This document shows positions 29,615-39,059 of a DNA stretch of 64,000 nt, one piece after another; within the stretch, counting starts at the first letter, position 1, and each line of letters begins with the position of its first letter. The DNA comes from Peptoniphilus gorbachii (GTDB lineage: Bacteria; Bacillota; Clostridia; Tissierellales; Peptoniphilaceae). A program made the position numbers and the translations under genes. The DNA lies in NCBI RefSeq assembly GCF_016908115.1, contig NZ_JAFBDH010000001.1, forward strand, positions 124,001 to 188,000, given 5' to 3'. Under the pieces are notes generated by a model. The model did not search any database and had not been told where the DNA came from. It was given only the letters and a program-made list of their open reading frames with translations.

Positions 29615-29629
29615 TTCCATATTATGGAA
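29615..29629. promoter_or_regulatory. Palindrome upstream of the nifJ promoter
   Basis: TTCCATA-T-TATGGAA, 15 bases with seven-base perfect arms, 56 bases upstream of the -35 box. A protein-binding operator is possible. A GCGAAACGCG element lies next to it at about 29598-29607. No regulator can be named. Confidence 0.35.
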
Positions 29630-29674
29630 TTATATATTTTTTGTAAATTTCTTATATATCATTTATAAATATAA

Positions 29675-29704
29675 ATAAAAGACCATAAAAATATGATCTT
29701 TTAT
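29675..29704 (-). terminator. Terminator after hprK
   Basis: Thirteen-base arms (ATAAAAGATCATA and its partner with one G-U pair) around a four-base loop, overlapping the hprK stop codon and ending the pepP-uvrC-hprK run. The following minus-strand bases are T/A-rich. Confidence 0.6.
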
Positions 29705-30618
29705 TTATTCTTTAATTTTTTTAACATTCTCTCATTAAGGGCAGTAGCCGGATTATAACCTAATTCCTTTTGCTTATAATTTTTTGTGGCAACCTCAATA
29801 ATAAGTGCAGTGTGCCTTCCAGGTTTTACAGGAATATCAAACTTAACTACATCAATTCCTAAAATATTCTCATAATTATTGTCTAATCCAAGTCTTTCAT
29901 ATTCTTTGGACTCATCCCAATCTTCTAAGTTTACCACAACTTCTATTGCCTTTTCTTCCATTACAAAACCAATACCGAACATCTTTTGTATGTCAATAAT
30001 TCCTACTCCTCTTATTTCCATAAAATACTTGGTAATTTCAGGTGATTTTCCTATTAATTTTTTATCCATATTTTTTATTATAACTGAGTCATCAGAAATA
30101 AGCCTTGCACCATTGGAAATTAAATCAAGTGCAGTTTCACTCTTTCCTATTCCGCTTCTTCCAGTTATCAAAACGCCAATACCAGAAATATCTAATAAGA
30201 CCCCATGCATTCTTGTAGTTGGAGCCAGAGCTTCATCAACTAATGAGATTATTTTACTAAAAATTTTAGAAGTAGTATCCGGACTTCTAATAATAGTAAC
30301 ATCATATTTTTCAGCCAAAAATTCCGCTTGAGGAAAAATCATATTATTTCTTGAAAAAACAACAACAGGAATGTTATATTTGAATAATTTTTCTAAGGTT
30401 GTAAATTTATCTTCGTCATTTAAGGAATTAATATAGTGCCATTCCTGTGTCCCTATTAGTTGAATTCTATCTTTTACAAATTTTGAATAATAACCACAAA
30501 GCTGAAGTCCAGGACGGTTTATATCACTATTTTTAATTTCAATCTCTCTATAATCACTAGATGCATGAATTATTTCAAAATTTAATTCATCAACAATATA
30601 TTTTAATTTAACTCCCAT
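29701..30618 (-). CDS. hprK: HPr(Ser) kinase/phosphorylase
   Basis: 305 residues. Phosphorylates and dephosphorylates HPr at Ser46, the sensor step of carbon catabolite control. N-terminal domain at 1-130, then the P-loop GVLITGRSGIGKSETALDLI (about 155-175), an early His in MHGVLLD, the HprK signature MEIRGVGIIDI, and the capping region VKPGRHTALIIEVA. GGAGAG precedes the ATG, which overlaps the uvrC end by 11 bases. No HPr or CcpA gene lies in the window. Confidence 0.97.
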   Translation of the reverse strand: MGVKLKYIVDELNFEIIHASSDYREIEIKNSDINRPGLQLCGYYSKFVKDRIQLIGTQEWHYINSLNDEDKFTTLEKLFKYNIPVVVFSRNNMIFPQAEFLAEKYDVTIIRSPDTTSKIFSKIISLVDEALAPTTRMHGVLLDISGIGVLITGRSGIGKSETALDLISNGARLISDDSVIIKNMDKKLIGKSPEITKYFMEIRGVGIIDIQKMFGIGFVMEEKAIEVVVNLEDWDESKEYERLGLDNNYENILGIDVVKFDIPVKPGRHTALIIEVATKNYKQKELGYNPATALNERMLKKLKNK

Positions 30619-32470
30619 TATTTACTCTCCTAAAATGTTCATAAAGCGATTCTGCACTTTTTTCATTCATTGATTCAACTTCCATAAGCTCCTTAACGCT
30701 TGCCTTTTTTATTTTGTCAATGGATTTAAAGTGTTTCAACAAGTTTTCCTTTCGCTTTGGTCCTATTAGTTTAATATCATCAAGCTCTGACTTAAACATT
30801 GTCTTGGACCTAAGATTTCTGTGATAATTAATTGCAAACCTGTGAGCTTCTTCTTGGATCTTGTAAATCATTTTATAAGCTCTTGAATTTAAATCCACAT
30901 TAAACTCTTCATTGTTATAAATAATGCCACGAGTTCTGTGGAAATCATCCTTGACAAGCCCACAAATTTCTAAATTTAAATTTAATTTATCTAAAATTTC
31001 TTTGGCGGCATTTACTTGACCCTTGCCACCATCCATCATTATAAGGTCTGGAAAATTTGAAAAGGAAGAATTTTTATCTTCTTTCTTTTCTTCTACTCCC
31101 CTTTTAAATCTTCTCTCAATGACTTCCTTTAAACTGGAATAATCATCTGGTCCTATAACACTTTTAATCCTAAATTTTCTGTAGTCACTCTTTTTTGCAT
31201 CTCCATCTTCGAATACAACCATGGATCCAACAGACTCTACTCCTGAAATATTTGAAATGTCATAGGCTTCAATTCGCCTTGGTCTTTCTCTTAAGCCAAT
31301 TAAATCTTTTATATCTTCAAGAGCCAGCTTATTTGATTCAGCTCGCTTCTTATACTTGTCGCCATACTTTTCAATCATGTCAAGGGCATTTCTCTTTACC
31401 ATTCTAATTAATTCTTTTTTATCGCCCTTTATAGGAACAGTAATGCTAACTTTATTGCCTCTCTTTTCAGTCAGCCAATCTTCTAGCACTTCAATATCCA
31501 TAGGTTTTTCTTCGATAATAATTTCCTTTGGAATATAAGATGCTCCAATATAAAATTGTTTTAAAAATGAAGAAAAAATTTCCTCGTAGCTATCGTTATA
31601 GTAATCCCTTATCATATAATGCTCTCTGCCAATGATTTTACCATTTCTAAAAAAGAAAATTTGAATTAAGACTTCATCAAGTCCCTTGGCAAGGGCGATG
31701 ATATCTTTATCGTCACGTGCTTCAGGATCACTAATAAGTTGTCTTTCCTTTAAGTATTCTAAATTTTTAATTCTGTCTCTAATATCAGCAGCATTTTCAT
31801 AGTCAAGATTTCTTGAGTAATCCATCATCTTATCGTGAAGTTTATCTATTAACTTATTGTTAGAACTTGAAAGAAAACTCAAAACCTCATCTACCATAAC
31901 ATTATAATCTTGATCCTTAACATTACCTATGCAGGGTCCAAGGCATTTTCCAATGTAATAATTTAAACAAGGTCTATAATTTTTTTCTTCAACATTTTCT
32001 AGATTCAAGTTGCAAGTCCTTAGAGGGTAAAGTCTCTCAAAAGTTTCGATTGATTCATTTACTGCAAAAACATCTGGATAGGGTCCAAAATATTTTGCCC
32101 CATCCTTTAAAATCCTTCTTGTCTTCATAACTCTAGGAAATCTCTCATTGACCTTGACCTTGATGTAAGGATACTGCTTGTCGTCACGCAAGAGAATATT
32201 ATATTTTGGGAGATTGTCCTTGATTAAATTGGACTCAAGAACCAGAGACTCCACTTCATTTTCTACAATAATGTACTCAAAATCGTGAATTTTTGAAACC
32301 ATGCTGGCAACTTTTTTGGAAGACTTACCATAAGACCCGAAGTATTGTCTCACTCTCTTCCTAAGAGACTTGGCCTTGCCAACATAAATTATCTCATCTA
32401 ATTCATTTTTCATTATATAAACCCCCGGTTTATCTGGAAGTTGGTCAAGCCTTTCTCTTAAATCTAACAA
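30608..32470 (-). CDS. uvrC: Excinuclease ABC subunit C
   Basis: 620 residues. Makes both incisions in nucleotide excision repair with UvrAB. N-terminal GIY-YIG domain (LPDKPGVYIM...IIYVGKAKSLRKRVRQYF), a UVR helical segment (DKMMDYSRNLDYENAADIRDRI), the C-terminal RNase H-like nuclease (RRIEAYDISNISGVESVGSMVVFEDG, MMDGGKGQV) and a terminal helix-hairpin-helix pair (DIKLIGPKRKENLLKHF, VESMNEKSAESLYEHF). Starts with TTG directly after the pepP stop codon (TAATTG), with a weak site, so translational coupling is likely. Confidence 0.97.
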   Translation of the reverse strand: MLDLRERLDQLPDKPGVYIMKNELDEIIYVGKAKSLRKRVRQYFGSYGKSSKKVASMVSKIHDFEYIIVENEVESLVLESNLIKDNLPKYNILLRDDKQYPYIKVKVNERFPRVMKTRRILKDGAKYFGPYPDVFAVNESIETFERLYPLRTCNLNLENVEEKNYRPCLNYYIGKCLGPCIGNVKDQDYNVMVDEVLSFLSSSNNKLIDKLHDKMMDYSRNLDYENAADIRDRIKNLEYLKERQLISDPEARDDKDIIALAKGLDEVLIQIFFFRNGKIIGREHYMIRDYYNDSYEEIFSSFLKQFYIGASYIPKEIIIEEKPMDIEVLEDWLTEKRGNKVSITVPIKGDKKELIRMVKRNALDMIEKYGDKYKKRAESNKLALEDIKDLIGLRERPRRIEAYDISNISGVESVGSMVVFEDGDAKKSDYRKFRIKSVIGPDDYSSLKEVIERRFKRGVEEKKEDKNSSFSNFPDLIMMDGGKGQVNAAKEILDKLNLNLEICGLVKDDFHRTRGIIYNNEEFNVDLNSRAYKMIYKIQEEAHRFAINYHRNLRSKTMFKSELDDIKLIGPKRKENLLKHFKSIDKIKKASVKELMEVESMNEKSAESLYEHFRRVNNGS

Positions 32471-34228
32471 TTATCTACTAACCTCTTTCGTTGCTTCTTT
32501 TAAATAATCTAAAATTTCTCCACTAACATATGGACTTAACTTATCAAAAACTTTTCTGTGATAAGAATTTAAAACTTCTATCTGCCTATCTGTAAGTAAA
32601 TTTACATCAATTGCCGCAAGTTCAAAGGGGCAAAAAGAAATTGTCTTAAATTTATTAAAGACTGAATCATGAGTTTCGCAGTCAAAGACTACTCTCATAA
32701 TATTTTCAATTCTTATTCCATGCTTATTTTCCTTGTAGACACCAGGTTCATTGGAGACAATCATATTTTCCTCCATCCTAACAGCAGGATCTCTTGGAGA
32801 AATTCTATGTGGACCTTCATGAACTGATAGGACAAAGCCAATTCCGTGTCCTGTTCCACACTTGTAGTCCATCCTGTCTTGCCAAAGAGCATATCTGGCA
32901 ATGCCATCTAAGGCTAAATCATAAGTGCCCTTTAAAAATACTGCGTCCATTAAATTTATGTGACTCTTTAATGTCATTGTGTAGTCGTGAATTTCTTCCT
33001 CTGTAAGGTCTCCCATGGCAATAGTTCTTGTGATATCTGTTGTCCCAGAATAGTATTGTCCACCTGAATCCACAAGGTAAAATCCCCTTGGCTCAATTAC
33101 AGCTTGGTCCTCTTCTTTGGCATGATAGTGCATCATGGCTGCATTTTTTCCATAGGCAGAAATCGTATCAAAGGAATTTGAAATATAAAGTGGATCTTCT
33201 GCACGCATAGAGTCAAGCTTCATAGCTGCATCATATTCTCCTATTTTATTTTTTGCATTTTCTTTTAACCAGTAGATGAACTTAAATAAAATTGCTCCAT
33301 CTCTTATATAAGTATCTTCAAGATTTTTTATTTCAGTTTCATTTTTTATCGCCTTTAAATTTTCTGAAATATTATTGCCAAAAATTGTCTCATTATTTTC
33401 GCAAATTCCCTTGTAAATTCTTTCATTAATAGAATTTGGGTCTAGGTAAATTTTTTTGCCTTGATGATTTTTTAGGTAATCATAAAATTCTGAGTAAGCT
33501 CTCACTTCAACTAGATCAGAAATTTCTTTTTCAATCTTTTTAATCTTTTCTCTGTCAGTAAATAAAAATACCTTGTCAGCTTCTATAATCATAAAAGAAA
33601 TTAAAACTGGCGTATCCTTTATGTCCATGCCACGAATGTTAAGAGTCCAGGCAATGTCCACAAGTGAAGAGACTATTGTCATGTCAGCTTTCTTGTCTCT
33701 TAAAATTTTTCTGATTTTAGAAACTTTTTCTGTTGCAGACTTTCCTGCATACTTTTCATCAAGTAAAAAAGCATCTTCATTTGGTAGTGGGTACCTATTT
33801 TTCCAAAGGTCAGTAATTAAATCAGCATCAACAATTTTTACATTTTTCTCCTTTAATTTCTCTTCCAAAGAAGAAAAACTTTGGTGAGAAAAATATTCTG
33901 CATTTAAAGCAAGAGTCATGCCTTCTTTTATATTATCACTAATCCAATCACTGTAGTTTAAAACTCCAACTTGACCTTCTTTTTGAAGTTCAAAGCCAAA
34001 ATCTTTAATTTCTTTTGCAGCTTGTATAAAATACCTGCCATCAGTCCAAAGATATGCCTCATCTCTAGTTATGACAGCTGTTCCCTGTGAACCAGTAAAG
34101 CCTGTTACAAATTCCCTTTCCTTGTAAAAATCTGGAAGGTATTCAGATCCATGGGGGTCTTTTGATGGGATAATATAAAAATCTATATTTTTTTCTCTCA
34201 TTATATTTCTAATTTCATTTAAAATCAC
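32471..34228 (-). CDS. Xaa-Pro aminopeptidase P family protein (M24B)
   Basis: 585 residues from the GTG at 34228, similar to other large three-domain aminopeptidase P proteins. Removes N-terminal residues before proline. Two creatinase-like N-terminal domains (DFYIIPSKDPHGSEYLPDF, FTGSQGTAVIT) precede a pita-bread metallopeptidase core with the two-metal ligands: DSGGQYYSGTTDITRT (Asp pair), GTGHGIGFVLSVHEGPH (His), NEPGVY and RIENIM (Glu). A TTG at 34276 would extend the frame, but it falls on a likely -35 element. First gene of pepP-uvrC-hprK. Confidence 0.92.
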   Translation of the reverse strand: MILNEIRNIMREKNIDFYIIPSKDPHGSEYLPDFYKEREFVTGFTGSQGTAVITRDEAYLWTDGRYFIQAAKEIKDFGFELQKEGQVGVLNYSDWISDNIKEGMTLALNAEYFSHQSFSSLEEKLKEKNVKIVDADLITDLWKNRYPLPNEDAFLLDEKYAGKSATEKVSKIRKILRDKKADMTIVSSLVDIAWTLNIRGMDIKDTPVLISFMIIEADKVFLFTDREKIKKIEKEISDLVEVRAYSEFYDYLKNHQGKKIYLDPNSINERIYKGICENNETIFGNNISENLKAIKNETEIKNLEDTYIRDGAILFKFIYWLKENAKNKIGEYDAAMKLDSMRAEDPLYISNSFDTISAYGKNAAMMHYHAKEEDQAVIEPRGFYLVDSGGQYYSGTTDITRTIAMGDLTEEEIHDYTMTLKSHINLMDAVFLKGTYDLALDGIARYALWQDRMDYKCGTGHGIGFVLSVHEGPHRISPRDPAVRMEENMIVSNEPGVYKENKHGIRIENIMRVVFDCETHDSVFNKFKTISFCPFELAAIDVNLLTDRQIEVLNSYHRKVFDKLSPYVSGEILDYLKEATKEVSR

Positions 34229-34248
34229 AAAATCACATCCTAAGTCAT

Positions 34249-34276
34249 ATATTATCACAAGGATAAATTTGAGCAA
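34249..34276 (-). promoter_or_regulatory. Likely promoter of the pepP-uvrC-hprK run
   Basis: Minus-strand TTGCTC (-35), 16-base spacer, TAATAT (-10), about 20 bases before the GTG at 34228, just after the terminator of the kinase gene. Moderate match, but well placed. Confidence 0.4.
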
Positions 34277-34281
34277 AGAAA

Positions 34282-34314
34282 AAAGTCCGGCGAAATAATT
34301 TTCAACCGAACTTT
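34282..34314 (-). terminator. Terminator after the histidine kinase gene
   Basis: AAAGTTCGGTTGAAA pairs with TTTCGCCGGACTTT, with G-U pairs and one bulge, four-base loop, then TTTTTT on the minus strand. It ends the response regulator-kinase transcript about 60 bases past the stop codon. Confidence 0.8.
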
Positions 34315-34376
34315 CTTCTGCATTGTATTTTAAAATCCTTTTAAGCTTATTTTTTTAAATCCTATAGAATTTTATT

Positions 34377-36452
34377 TTAAAATTCTATCCTAACCTTGAA
34401 TAAGTCTCCGTCGATATCTATGTCAAAGCTTGCTCCGTGAGCTCTCACAAAGGATGAGGCTATTGATAGGCCAAGACCTGAGCCTGATGTTGTCCTTGAT
34501 TTTTCTCCACGAGTAAATCTTTCCATAAGTTCCTCTGCGGAAATGTTAAGTGGATACTTGGAAATATTTTTAATAGTTAGTCTTACTCCATCTTCGTCAA
34601 TTAAATCAACATAGACTCTTGAGTTTTCTAATGCGTACTTAGAAATATTTGAGAATAAGTTGTCTAGAACTCTTGAGAATTTTTGTCCATCAATCTTAAG
34701 CATTACTTTTTCTTCAGGAAGATTTGAAATAATTTCAATATTTTTTTCTGAAATTTTGTCTTCCCACTCTCCTATGGATTGTTGAACAAGAGAATTAAAG
34801 TCAAGTTCTTGCCTATCTAACTCAATATTATTTGATGTCGCCTTTGATACTTCAAATAAGTCTTCAATTAAAACCTTTAACTTGTTGGACTTTTCATTTA
34901 TTATTTTTGAATACTCCTTAACTTCATCTTTTGTATTATCATCTTTTGATAAGAGATCAGAATAATTAATTATAGATGTCAATGGAGTCTTTAAGTCGTG
35001 GCTTACATTTGTAATGAGTTCTGTCTTTAATCTTTCAGATTTTACTGCATCTTCAATGGCAAGGTCTAAGTTCTCTCCAATATTGTTAAAGTTGTCGACT
35101 ATGCCATCATAAAGTCCACCTTTTTTTTCAATGTTCTTTTTATAATTTCCCTTAACAATTTCACTGGACTCCCTGGAAATTCTTGCAACTTCATTTATAT
35201 TTTTCATCAATATATAATAAATGAATATGCCAAATAATATCATTGGAATTACTATTCCTTCAAGAGCAGAGGAATATAATGATGCAAAGAAGAGGAATAC
35301 TATAAACAGCACAAAACAAATTCCAAAATAAACTAGGGTAAATTTAATTTTTGCATCTTTAATATTTTTATTTTCTTCATCTATATTTGAAAATTCTGAA
35401 ATAGCACCAGTAAAAATTCTATAAATTAATGAATTTTTAAGAAGATAATTTTCTGTATTCTTGTTAAATACGCTCTTTAATAAAATTACCAAATAATTTA
35501 CTGTTAGTGAAACAATTACAAGACCGATTAGATATAAGAAATAGAAAATATACAAATTGCTGTAAATTTGATTCATGCTTGATATTCCTGCAGCAGAAAC
35601 TGCAAATATTACAAATAGAATAATCACAAGTTCTATTGGAAACTTGAAAACTTTCCTCAATCTTTCGCTGTCGTCAACTTTTTCCATATTCATAAATAGT
35701 CCAAGAAGAAGAGATAAAATTGCAGCAATTAATACACTAATTCCAATTTGAACAAAAACTTGGTCTTTAAATACATCTCTTTCAATATCTTTAAAAACTT
35801 CATCATCTAATGATGTGTAATAAGCAAACTTTAGATTTTTAACATTATTATTACTATTTAATTTACTAAAGGTTTCATTTAGAGCCCCTTTAAAAGACTT
35901 GTCGATAAAATTATAGTCACTATCCATAAGTCTTTTACTTTTTTGAACTTTATCAATCACTATACTATCATCAATTACCGAACCAGTAATCAAAAAGTCA
36001 TTATTTCCCATTTCAATTTCTAATGGATCAAATTCATTTTTTTCATATTCATTAGTTAGGTAAAAAGTTTTATATTCAGATTTTATTTCTGGTTGGTCTA
36101 TCATGCCTTCATCCAAATAAAGTTTTGGGTCAAGTCCCTTTTCTTTTAGGGCATCTTTTTTCTTTTGAGCTTCTATTACTCCTCTATCTGTAACAACATT
36201 TCCGTTTTTGTCAAAATATTTTAACTTATAAGACTTTATAGCATAGTTAAATTCTTTATAATTACTATAAAAATCATCATTGTCATTTACTGACATATTT
36301 AGAGTGTTATAAATCCTATTTTCTGTCATATTTCTTTTATAAGATGAATCAGGATTCTTAGAAAAGAAAAACGATCCTGCCAAAAGTGATACTAGGGAAA
36401 TTGCTAAAATTATTAAAGCATAATAGGATAATTTGTAAGAATTTTTTTTCAT
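34377..36452 (-). CDS. Membrane sensor histidine kinase
   Basis: 691 residues. Topology: a first membrane helix at about 11-31, an extracellular domain of about 200 residues, then five helices (about 234-254, 273-292, 300-325, 371-393, 399-416), a HAMP-like linker, and the kinase core. The H box is TNVSHDLKTPLTSI with the phospho-accepting His at 485; the N box is DNLFSNISKYA; the G2 box is TTSGSGLGLSIA. The usual DxGxG (G1) text is replaced by LTIKNISKYPLN, seen in some Firmicute kinases. Stimulus unknown. Its ATG overlaps the response regulator stop (ATGA). Confidence 0.92.
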   Translation of the reverse strand: MKKNSYKLSYYALIILAISLVSLLAGSFFFSKNPDSSYKRNMTENRIYNTLNMSVNDNDDFYSNYKEFNYAIKSYKLKYFDKNGNVVTDRGVIEAQKKKDALKEKGLDPKLYLDEGMIDQPEIKSEYKTFYLTNEYEKNEFDPLEIEMGNNDFLITGSVIDDSIVIDKVQKSKRLMDSDYNFIDKSFKGALNETFSKLNSNNNVKNLKFAYYTSLDDEVFKDIERDVFKDQVFVQIGISVLIAAILSLLLGLFMNMEKVDDSERLRKVFKFPIELVIILFVIFAVSAAGISSMNQIYSNLYIFYFLYLIGLVIVSLTVNYLVILLKSVFNKNTENYLLKNSLIYRIFTGAISEFSNIDEENKNIKDAKIKFTLVYFGICFVLFIVFLFFASLYSSALEGIVIPMILFGIFIYYILMKNINEVARISRESSEIVKGNYKKNIEKKGGLYDGIVDNFNNIGENLDLAIEDAVKSERLKTELITNVSHDLKTPLTSIINYSDLLSKDDNTKDEVKEYSKIINEKSNKLKVLIEDLFEVSKATSNNIELDRQELDFNSLVQQSIGEWEDKISEKNIEIISNLPEEKVMLKIDGQKFSRVLDNLFSNISKYALENSRVYVDLIDEDGVRLTIKNISKYPLNISAEELMERFTRGEKSRTTSGSGLGLSIASSFVRAHGASFDIDIDGDLFKVRIEF

Positions 36453-37150
36453 TATTTTCGCCTCAAATCTTCAAACTTATATCCAAGACCCCACTGGACT
36501 TTTAAGTACATTGGCTTCTTTGGATTTACTTCGATTTTCTCTCTAATTCGTCTAATGTGAACTGTCACAGTCTTTGCCTCCATGGCTGGCTCATTCCAGA
36601 CACTTTCGTAAATTTCTTCAATGGAAAAAACTCTATTGGGATTTCTCATGAGTAGCTCCAAAATTTTAAACTCAATAGATGTTAGGGCAACTGGTTTATC
36701 TTCAACATAGGCAATTTTTTGAGATAAATCTAATTTAATGCTTCCTATTTCTATAAAGTTTCTGTCATTTTTTAAATCATAGGCATAAAATCTTCTCAAA
36801 TTGCTCTTAACACGAGCAATGAGTTCCATTGGATTGAAGGGCTTTTGAACATAATCATCAGCGCCAATGTTGAGTCCAAAAATTTTGTCTGTGTCCTCTG
36901 ATTTTGCAGATAGGATAATTATTGGGACAAAGGAAACTTCTCTTAACTTAATTATTGCTTCCTCGCCAGAAAGTTTTGGCATCATGAGGTCCATTATAAT
37001 TAAATCAATTTTTTCATTTTTAAAAATTTCTAGAGCTTCAAGCCCATCTTCAGCATAAAAAATTTCAAAATTTTCATTCTTTAAATAAATTCCAATGGAC
37101 CTGGCAATTTCCTTGTCGTCCTCGGCAATTAAAATATTGTATTTATCCAT
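36452..37150 (-). CDS. OmpR/PhoB-family response regulator
   Basis: 232 residues. Receiver domain at 1-118 with the acidic pair EDD at 10-12, phospho-acceptor Asp in DLIIMDLMMPKLSG, and the conserved Lys in GADDYVQKPF; winged-helix DNA-binding domain at about 130-230 (LTSIEFKILELLMRNPNRVFS, TVHIRRIREKIE, GLGYKFE). GGAGGG precedes the ATG. Three TACAAA direct repeats lie just upstream and could be its own binding site. Pairs with the kinase downstream. Confidence 0.96.
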   Translation of the reverse strand: MDKYNILIAEDDKEIARSIGIYLKNENFEIFYAEDGLEALEIFKNEKIDLIIMDLMMPKLSGEEAIIKLREVSFVPIIILSAKSEDTDKIFGLNIGADDYVQKPFNPMELIARVKSNLRRFYAYDLKNDRNFIEIGSIKLDLSQKIAYVEDKPVALTSIEFKILELLMRNPNRVFSIEEIYESVWNEPAMEAKTVTVHIRRIREKIEVNPKKPMYLKVQWGLGYKFEDLRRK

Positions 37151-37188
37151 TACATCCCTCCTTTGCCATTATAATAGCAAAAAATAAT

Positions 37189-37217
37189 TACAAAATAGTC
37201 TACAAAATTCTTACAAA
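37189..37217 (-). promoter_or_regulatory. Direct TACAAA repeats upstream of the response regulator
   Basis: TACAAA on the plus strand begins at 37189, 37201 and 37212 (TTTGTA on the minus strand), spacings of 12 and 11 bases, about one helical turn. OmpR/PhoB-type regulators bind tandem half-sites with this period, so self-regulation is plausible. Confidence 0.45.
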
Positions 37218-37234
37218 TTTCTTAAATTATAAAT

Positions 37235-37597
37235 TTAAAATTTTTCTAGTATTAAAAACCTTGCAAAATAAATTGCAAAAATAGATAAAATTATGCTTAA
37301 TAAAGCGTAAAAGATTGAAAGCATTAAATTCCCATTCTTTTCCAAATTAAATATTTCAAAGGCAAAAGTTGAGAAAGTTGTAAAGCCTCCGCAAAATCCT
37401 ACCTTTAAAAATAAAATTAATCTAGGATCCAATTTATTTTTCTCAGCGTAAAAGGCAATTATTGCTAGAAAAAAAGCTCCCACTACATTAATTATAAGGG
37501 TGGCAAGGGGAAAATCTCCACCACAATTTATCTTGTTACTTAAAAAATATCTAAGACCAGAACCTAAGGCCCCACCTAGTGCTACAAATAAATACAT
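37235..37597 (-). CDS. crcB: Fluoride ion channel CrcB/Fluc
   Basis: 120 residues from the ATG at 37597, which has AAAGGAGC six bases upstream; an earlier in-frame start at 37648 has no such site. Small four-helix membrane protein that exports fluoride as a dual-topology dimer. Family motifs: ALGGALGSGLRYFLS, TLIINVVGAFFLAI and GFCGGFTTFSTFAFE, the last with the fluoride-pathway Phe/Ser/Thr residues. Only one copy is present here, and no fluoride riboswitch is visible in its leader. Confidence 0.95.
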   Translation of the reverse strand: MYLFVALGGALGSGLRYFLSNKINCGGDFPLATLIINVVGAFFLAIIAFYAEKNKLDPRLILFLKVGFCGGFTTFSTFAFEIFNLEKNGNLMLSIFYALLSIILSIFAIYFARFLILEKF

Positions 37598-37681
37598 TTT
37601 TTGCTCCTTTCTTTTATTGTATGACAAATGCTTATGTGCTAAAATCATTTTGTTATAATTATATTAAAAAAGGAGTTTATT

Positions 37682-39001
37682 GTGAAGGAATACAATGTAA
37701 TGAAACTTGAATACGAAGTTGATGACAAGCCAAATTTTTTAAAGTCCTCCCTACTTGGATTTCAAAATATTTTGACTGCCTTTAGTGGAATTATTGCAGT
37801 TCCACTTAGTATTGCTGCTATAGCTGGTACAAATGTTGCCGAGACTTCTGTGCTTATCTCTGCTGCCCTACTTGCCTCTGGTATCTGTTCTTTTATCCAA
37901 ACTAAGGGAATCTTTAAGGGCAACGCAAAGGTTGGTATTGGTCTTCCAACAATTATGGGAACTGACTTTGGCTTTGTGCCACCTGCCAATGCTGTAATTA
38001 ATACTATGGGCGGCGGACTTGCAGGTTATTTTGGTGCAACTATAATGGGTGCCTTTTTAGAATTAATTTTAAGCTTTTTTATAAAGCCCCTTCTTAAATT
38101 TTTCCCAGAAGTTGTAACAGGTACTGTTATTACCCTAATTGGAATTACAATGATGCCTGTTGCCTTTGACTGGGTTGGCGGAGGTTATGGTGCAGAAAAT
38201 TATGGTGACCCACTCTTTATTGGGATTGCTGTATTTACCTTCCTACTTATAATTTTTATTAATCACTATGGCAGAGGTTTTGTAACGACAGCATCAGTTT
38301 TTATAGCCATGATTATTTCCTACATCATTTGTATTCCACTACATCTTGTAGATTTTTCACAAGTTGCAGCCGCTCCTTGGATAAAAATTCCAGAAATTTT
38401 TCCCTTTGGAGTTAAATTTGATTTAAAATTTGTAGTTCCCTTTATTGCAGGCTATCTTGTAACAATAATTGAAACTGTTGGAGTTATGAAAACTTTGGGA
38501 ACAGTGTGTGAAGTAGACTTATCTGATGCTGACATTGCAAGTGGTGTTAGAGCTGATGCCATTGGCTCTATGCTTTCTCCAGTTTTTGGTTCAGGTGCAG
38601 CACAAACCTTCAGCCAAAATGTTGGTCTAATTCCACTTACTAAGTGTGCCTCAAGAAAGGTCGCTCTTTATTCTTCCTTTATCTTAATTATTATGAGTTT
38701 ATGCCCTAAATTTGCAACACTAGTTTCTATTATGCCTACACCAATTCTTGGTGGAGCTGGAATTCTTATGTTTGGTACAATTATTGGCTCAGGTATGCAA
38801 GCTCTTAGCAAGGCAAAATTTTCCACGAAAAATATTATGATAATTGCTGGTGGAATTGGCGTTGGTATAGGAATAACTATGAAACCAGATATTGTTGCAA
38901 AACTCCCAAGCTTACTAGCAGCACTTTTCTCATCAGGTATATCTGGTGGAACTATTGTAGCTGTAATATTAAACATTTTACTTGTGGATAAGGATTATTA
39001 A
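37682..39001 (+). CDS. Nucleobase:cation symporter-2 family permease
   Basis: 439 residues with about 12-14 membrane helices. NCS2 transporters take up uracil, xanthine, uric acid or related bases. Family motifs: FQNILTAFSGIIAVPLSIA at the start, PTIMGTDFGFVPP, FPEVVTGTVITLIG, the GSGAAQTFSQNVGLIPLTKCASR loop (usually QNxGxxxxT) and PTPILGGAGILMFGTI. The substrate cannot be read off, though the loop Gln/Asn fits a xanthine/urate or purine carrier. AGGAG lies six bases before the GTG. Divergent from crcB and ended by a strong terminator. Confidence 0.9.
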   Translation: MKEYNVMKLEYEVDDKPNFLKSSLLGFQNILTAFSGIIAVPLSIAAIAGTNVAETSVLISAALLASGICSFIQTKGIFKGNAKVGIGLPTIMGTDFGFVPPANAVINTMGGGLAGYFGATIMGAFLELILSFFIKPLLKFFPEVVTGTVITLIGITMMPVAFDWVGGGYGAENYGDPLFIGIAVFTFLLIIFINHYGRGFVTTASVFIAMIISYIICIPLHLVDFSQVAAAPWIKIPEIFPFGVKFDLKFVVPFIAGYLVTIIETVGVMKTLGTVCEVDLSDADIASGVRADAIGSMLSPVFGSGAAQTFSQNVGLIPLTKCASRKVALYSSFILIIMSLCPKFATLVSIMPTPILGGAGILMFGTIIGSGMQALSKAKFSTKNIMIIAGGIGVGIGITMKPDIVAKLPSLLAALFSSGISGGTIVAVILNILLVDKDY

Positions 39002-39006
39002 AATTA

Positions 39007-39025
39007 AACTGCTCTTGGAGCAGTT
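39007..39025 (+). terminator. Terminator after the NCS2 permease
   Basis: AACTGCTC/GAGCAGTT stem, three-base loop, then a run of T, six bases after the stop codon. Confidence 0.92.
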
Positions 39026-39059
39026 TTTTTATGAAAAAATTTTCTAAATCCATTTACTG

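Noticed and set aside
34229-34276. TTG at 34276 as start of the aminopeptidase P
   Set aside because: It falls on a probable -35 element, and the extra residues are not part of the family's N terminus.
37598-37681. Fluoride riboswitch upstream of crcB
   Set aside because: The leader is only a few dozen bases, AT-rich, and shows no pseudoknot-like GGNGAUGG pattern.
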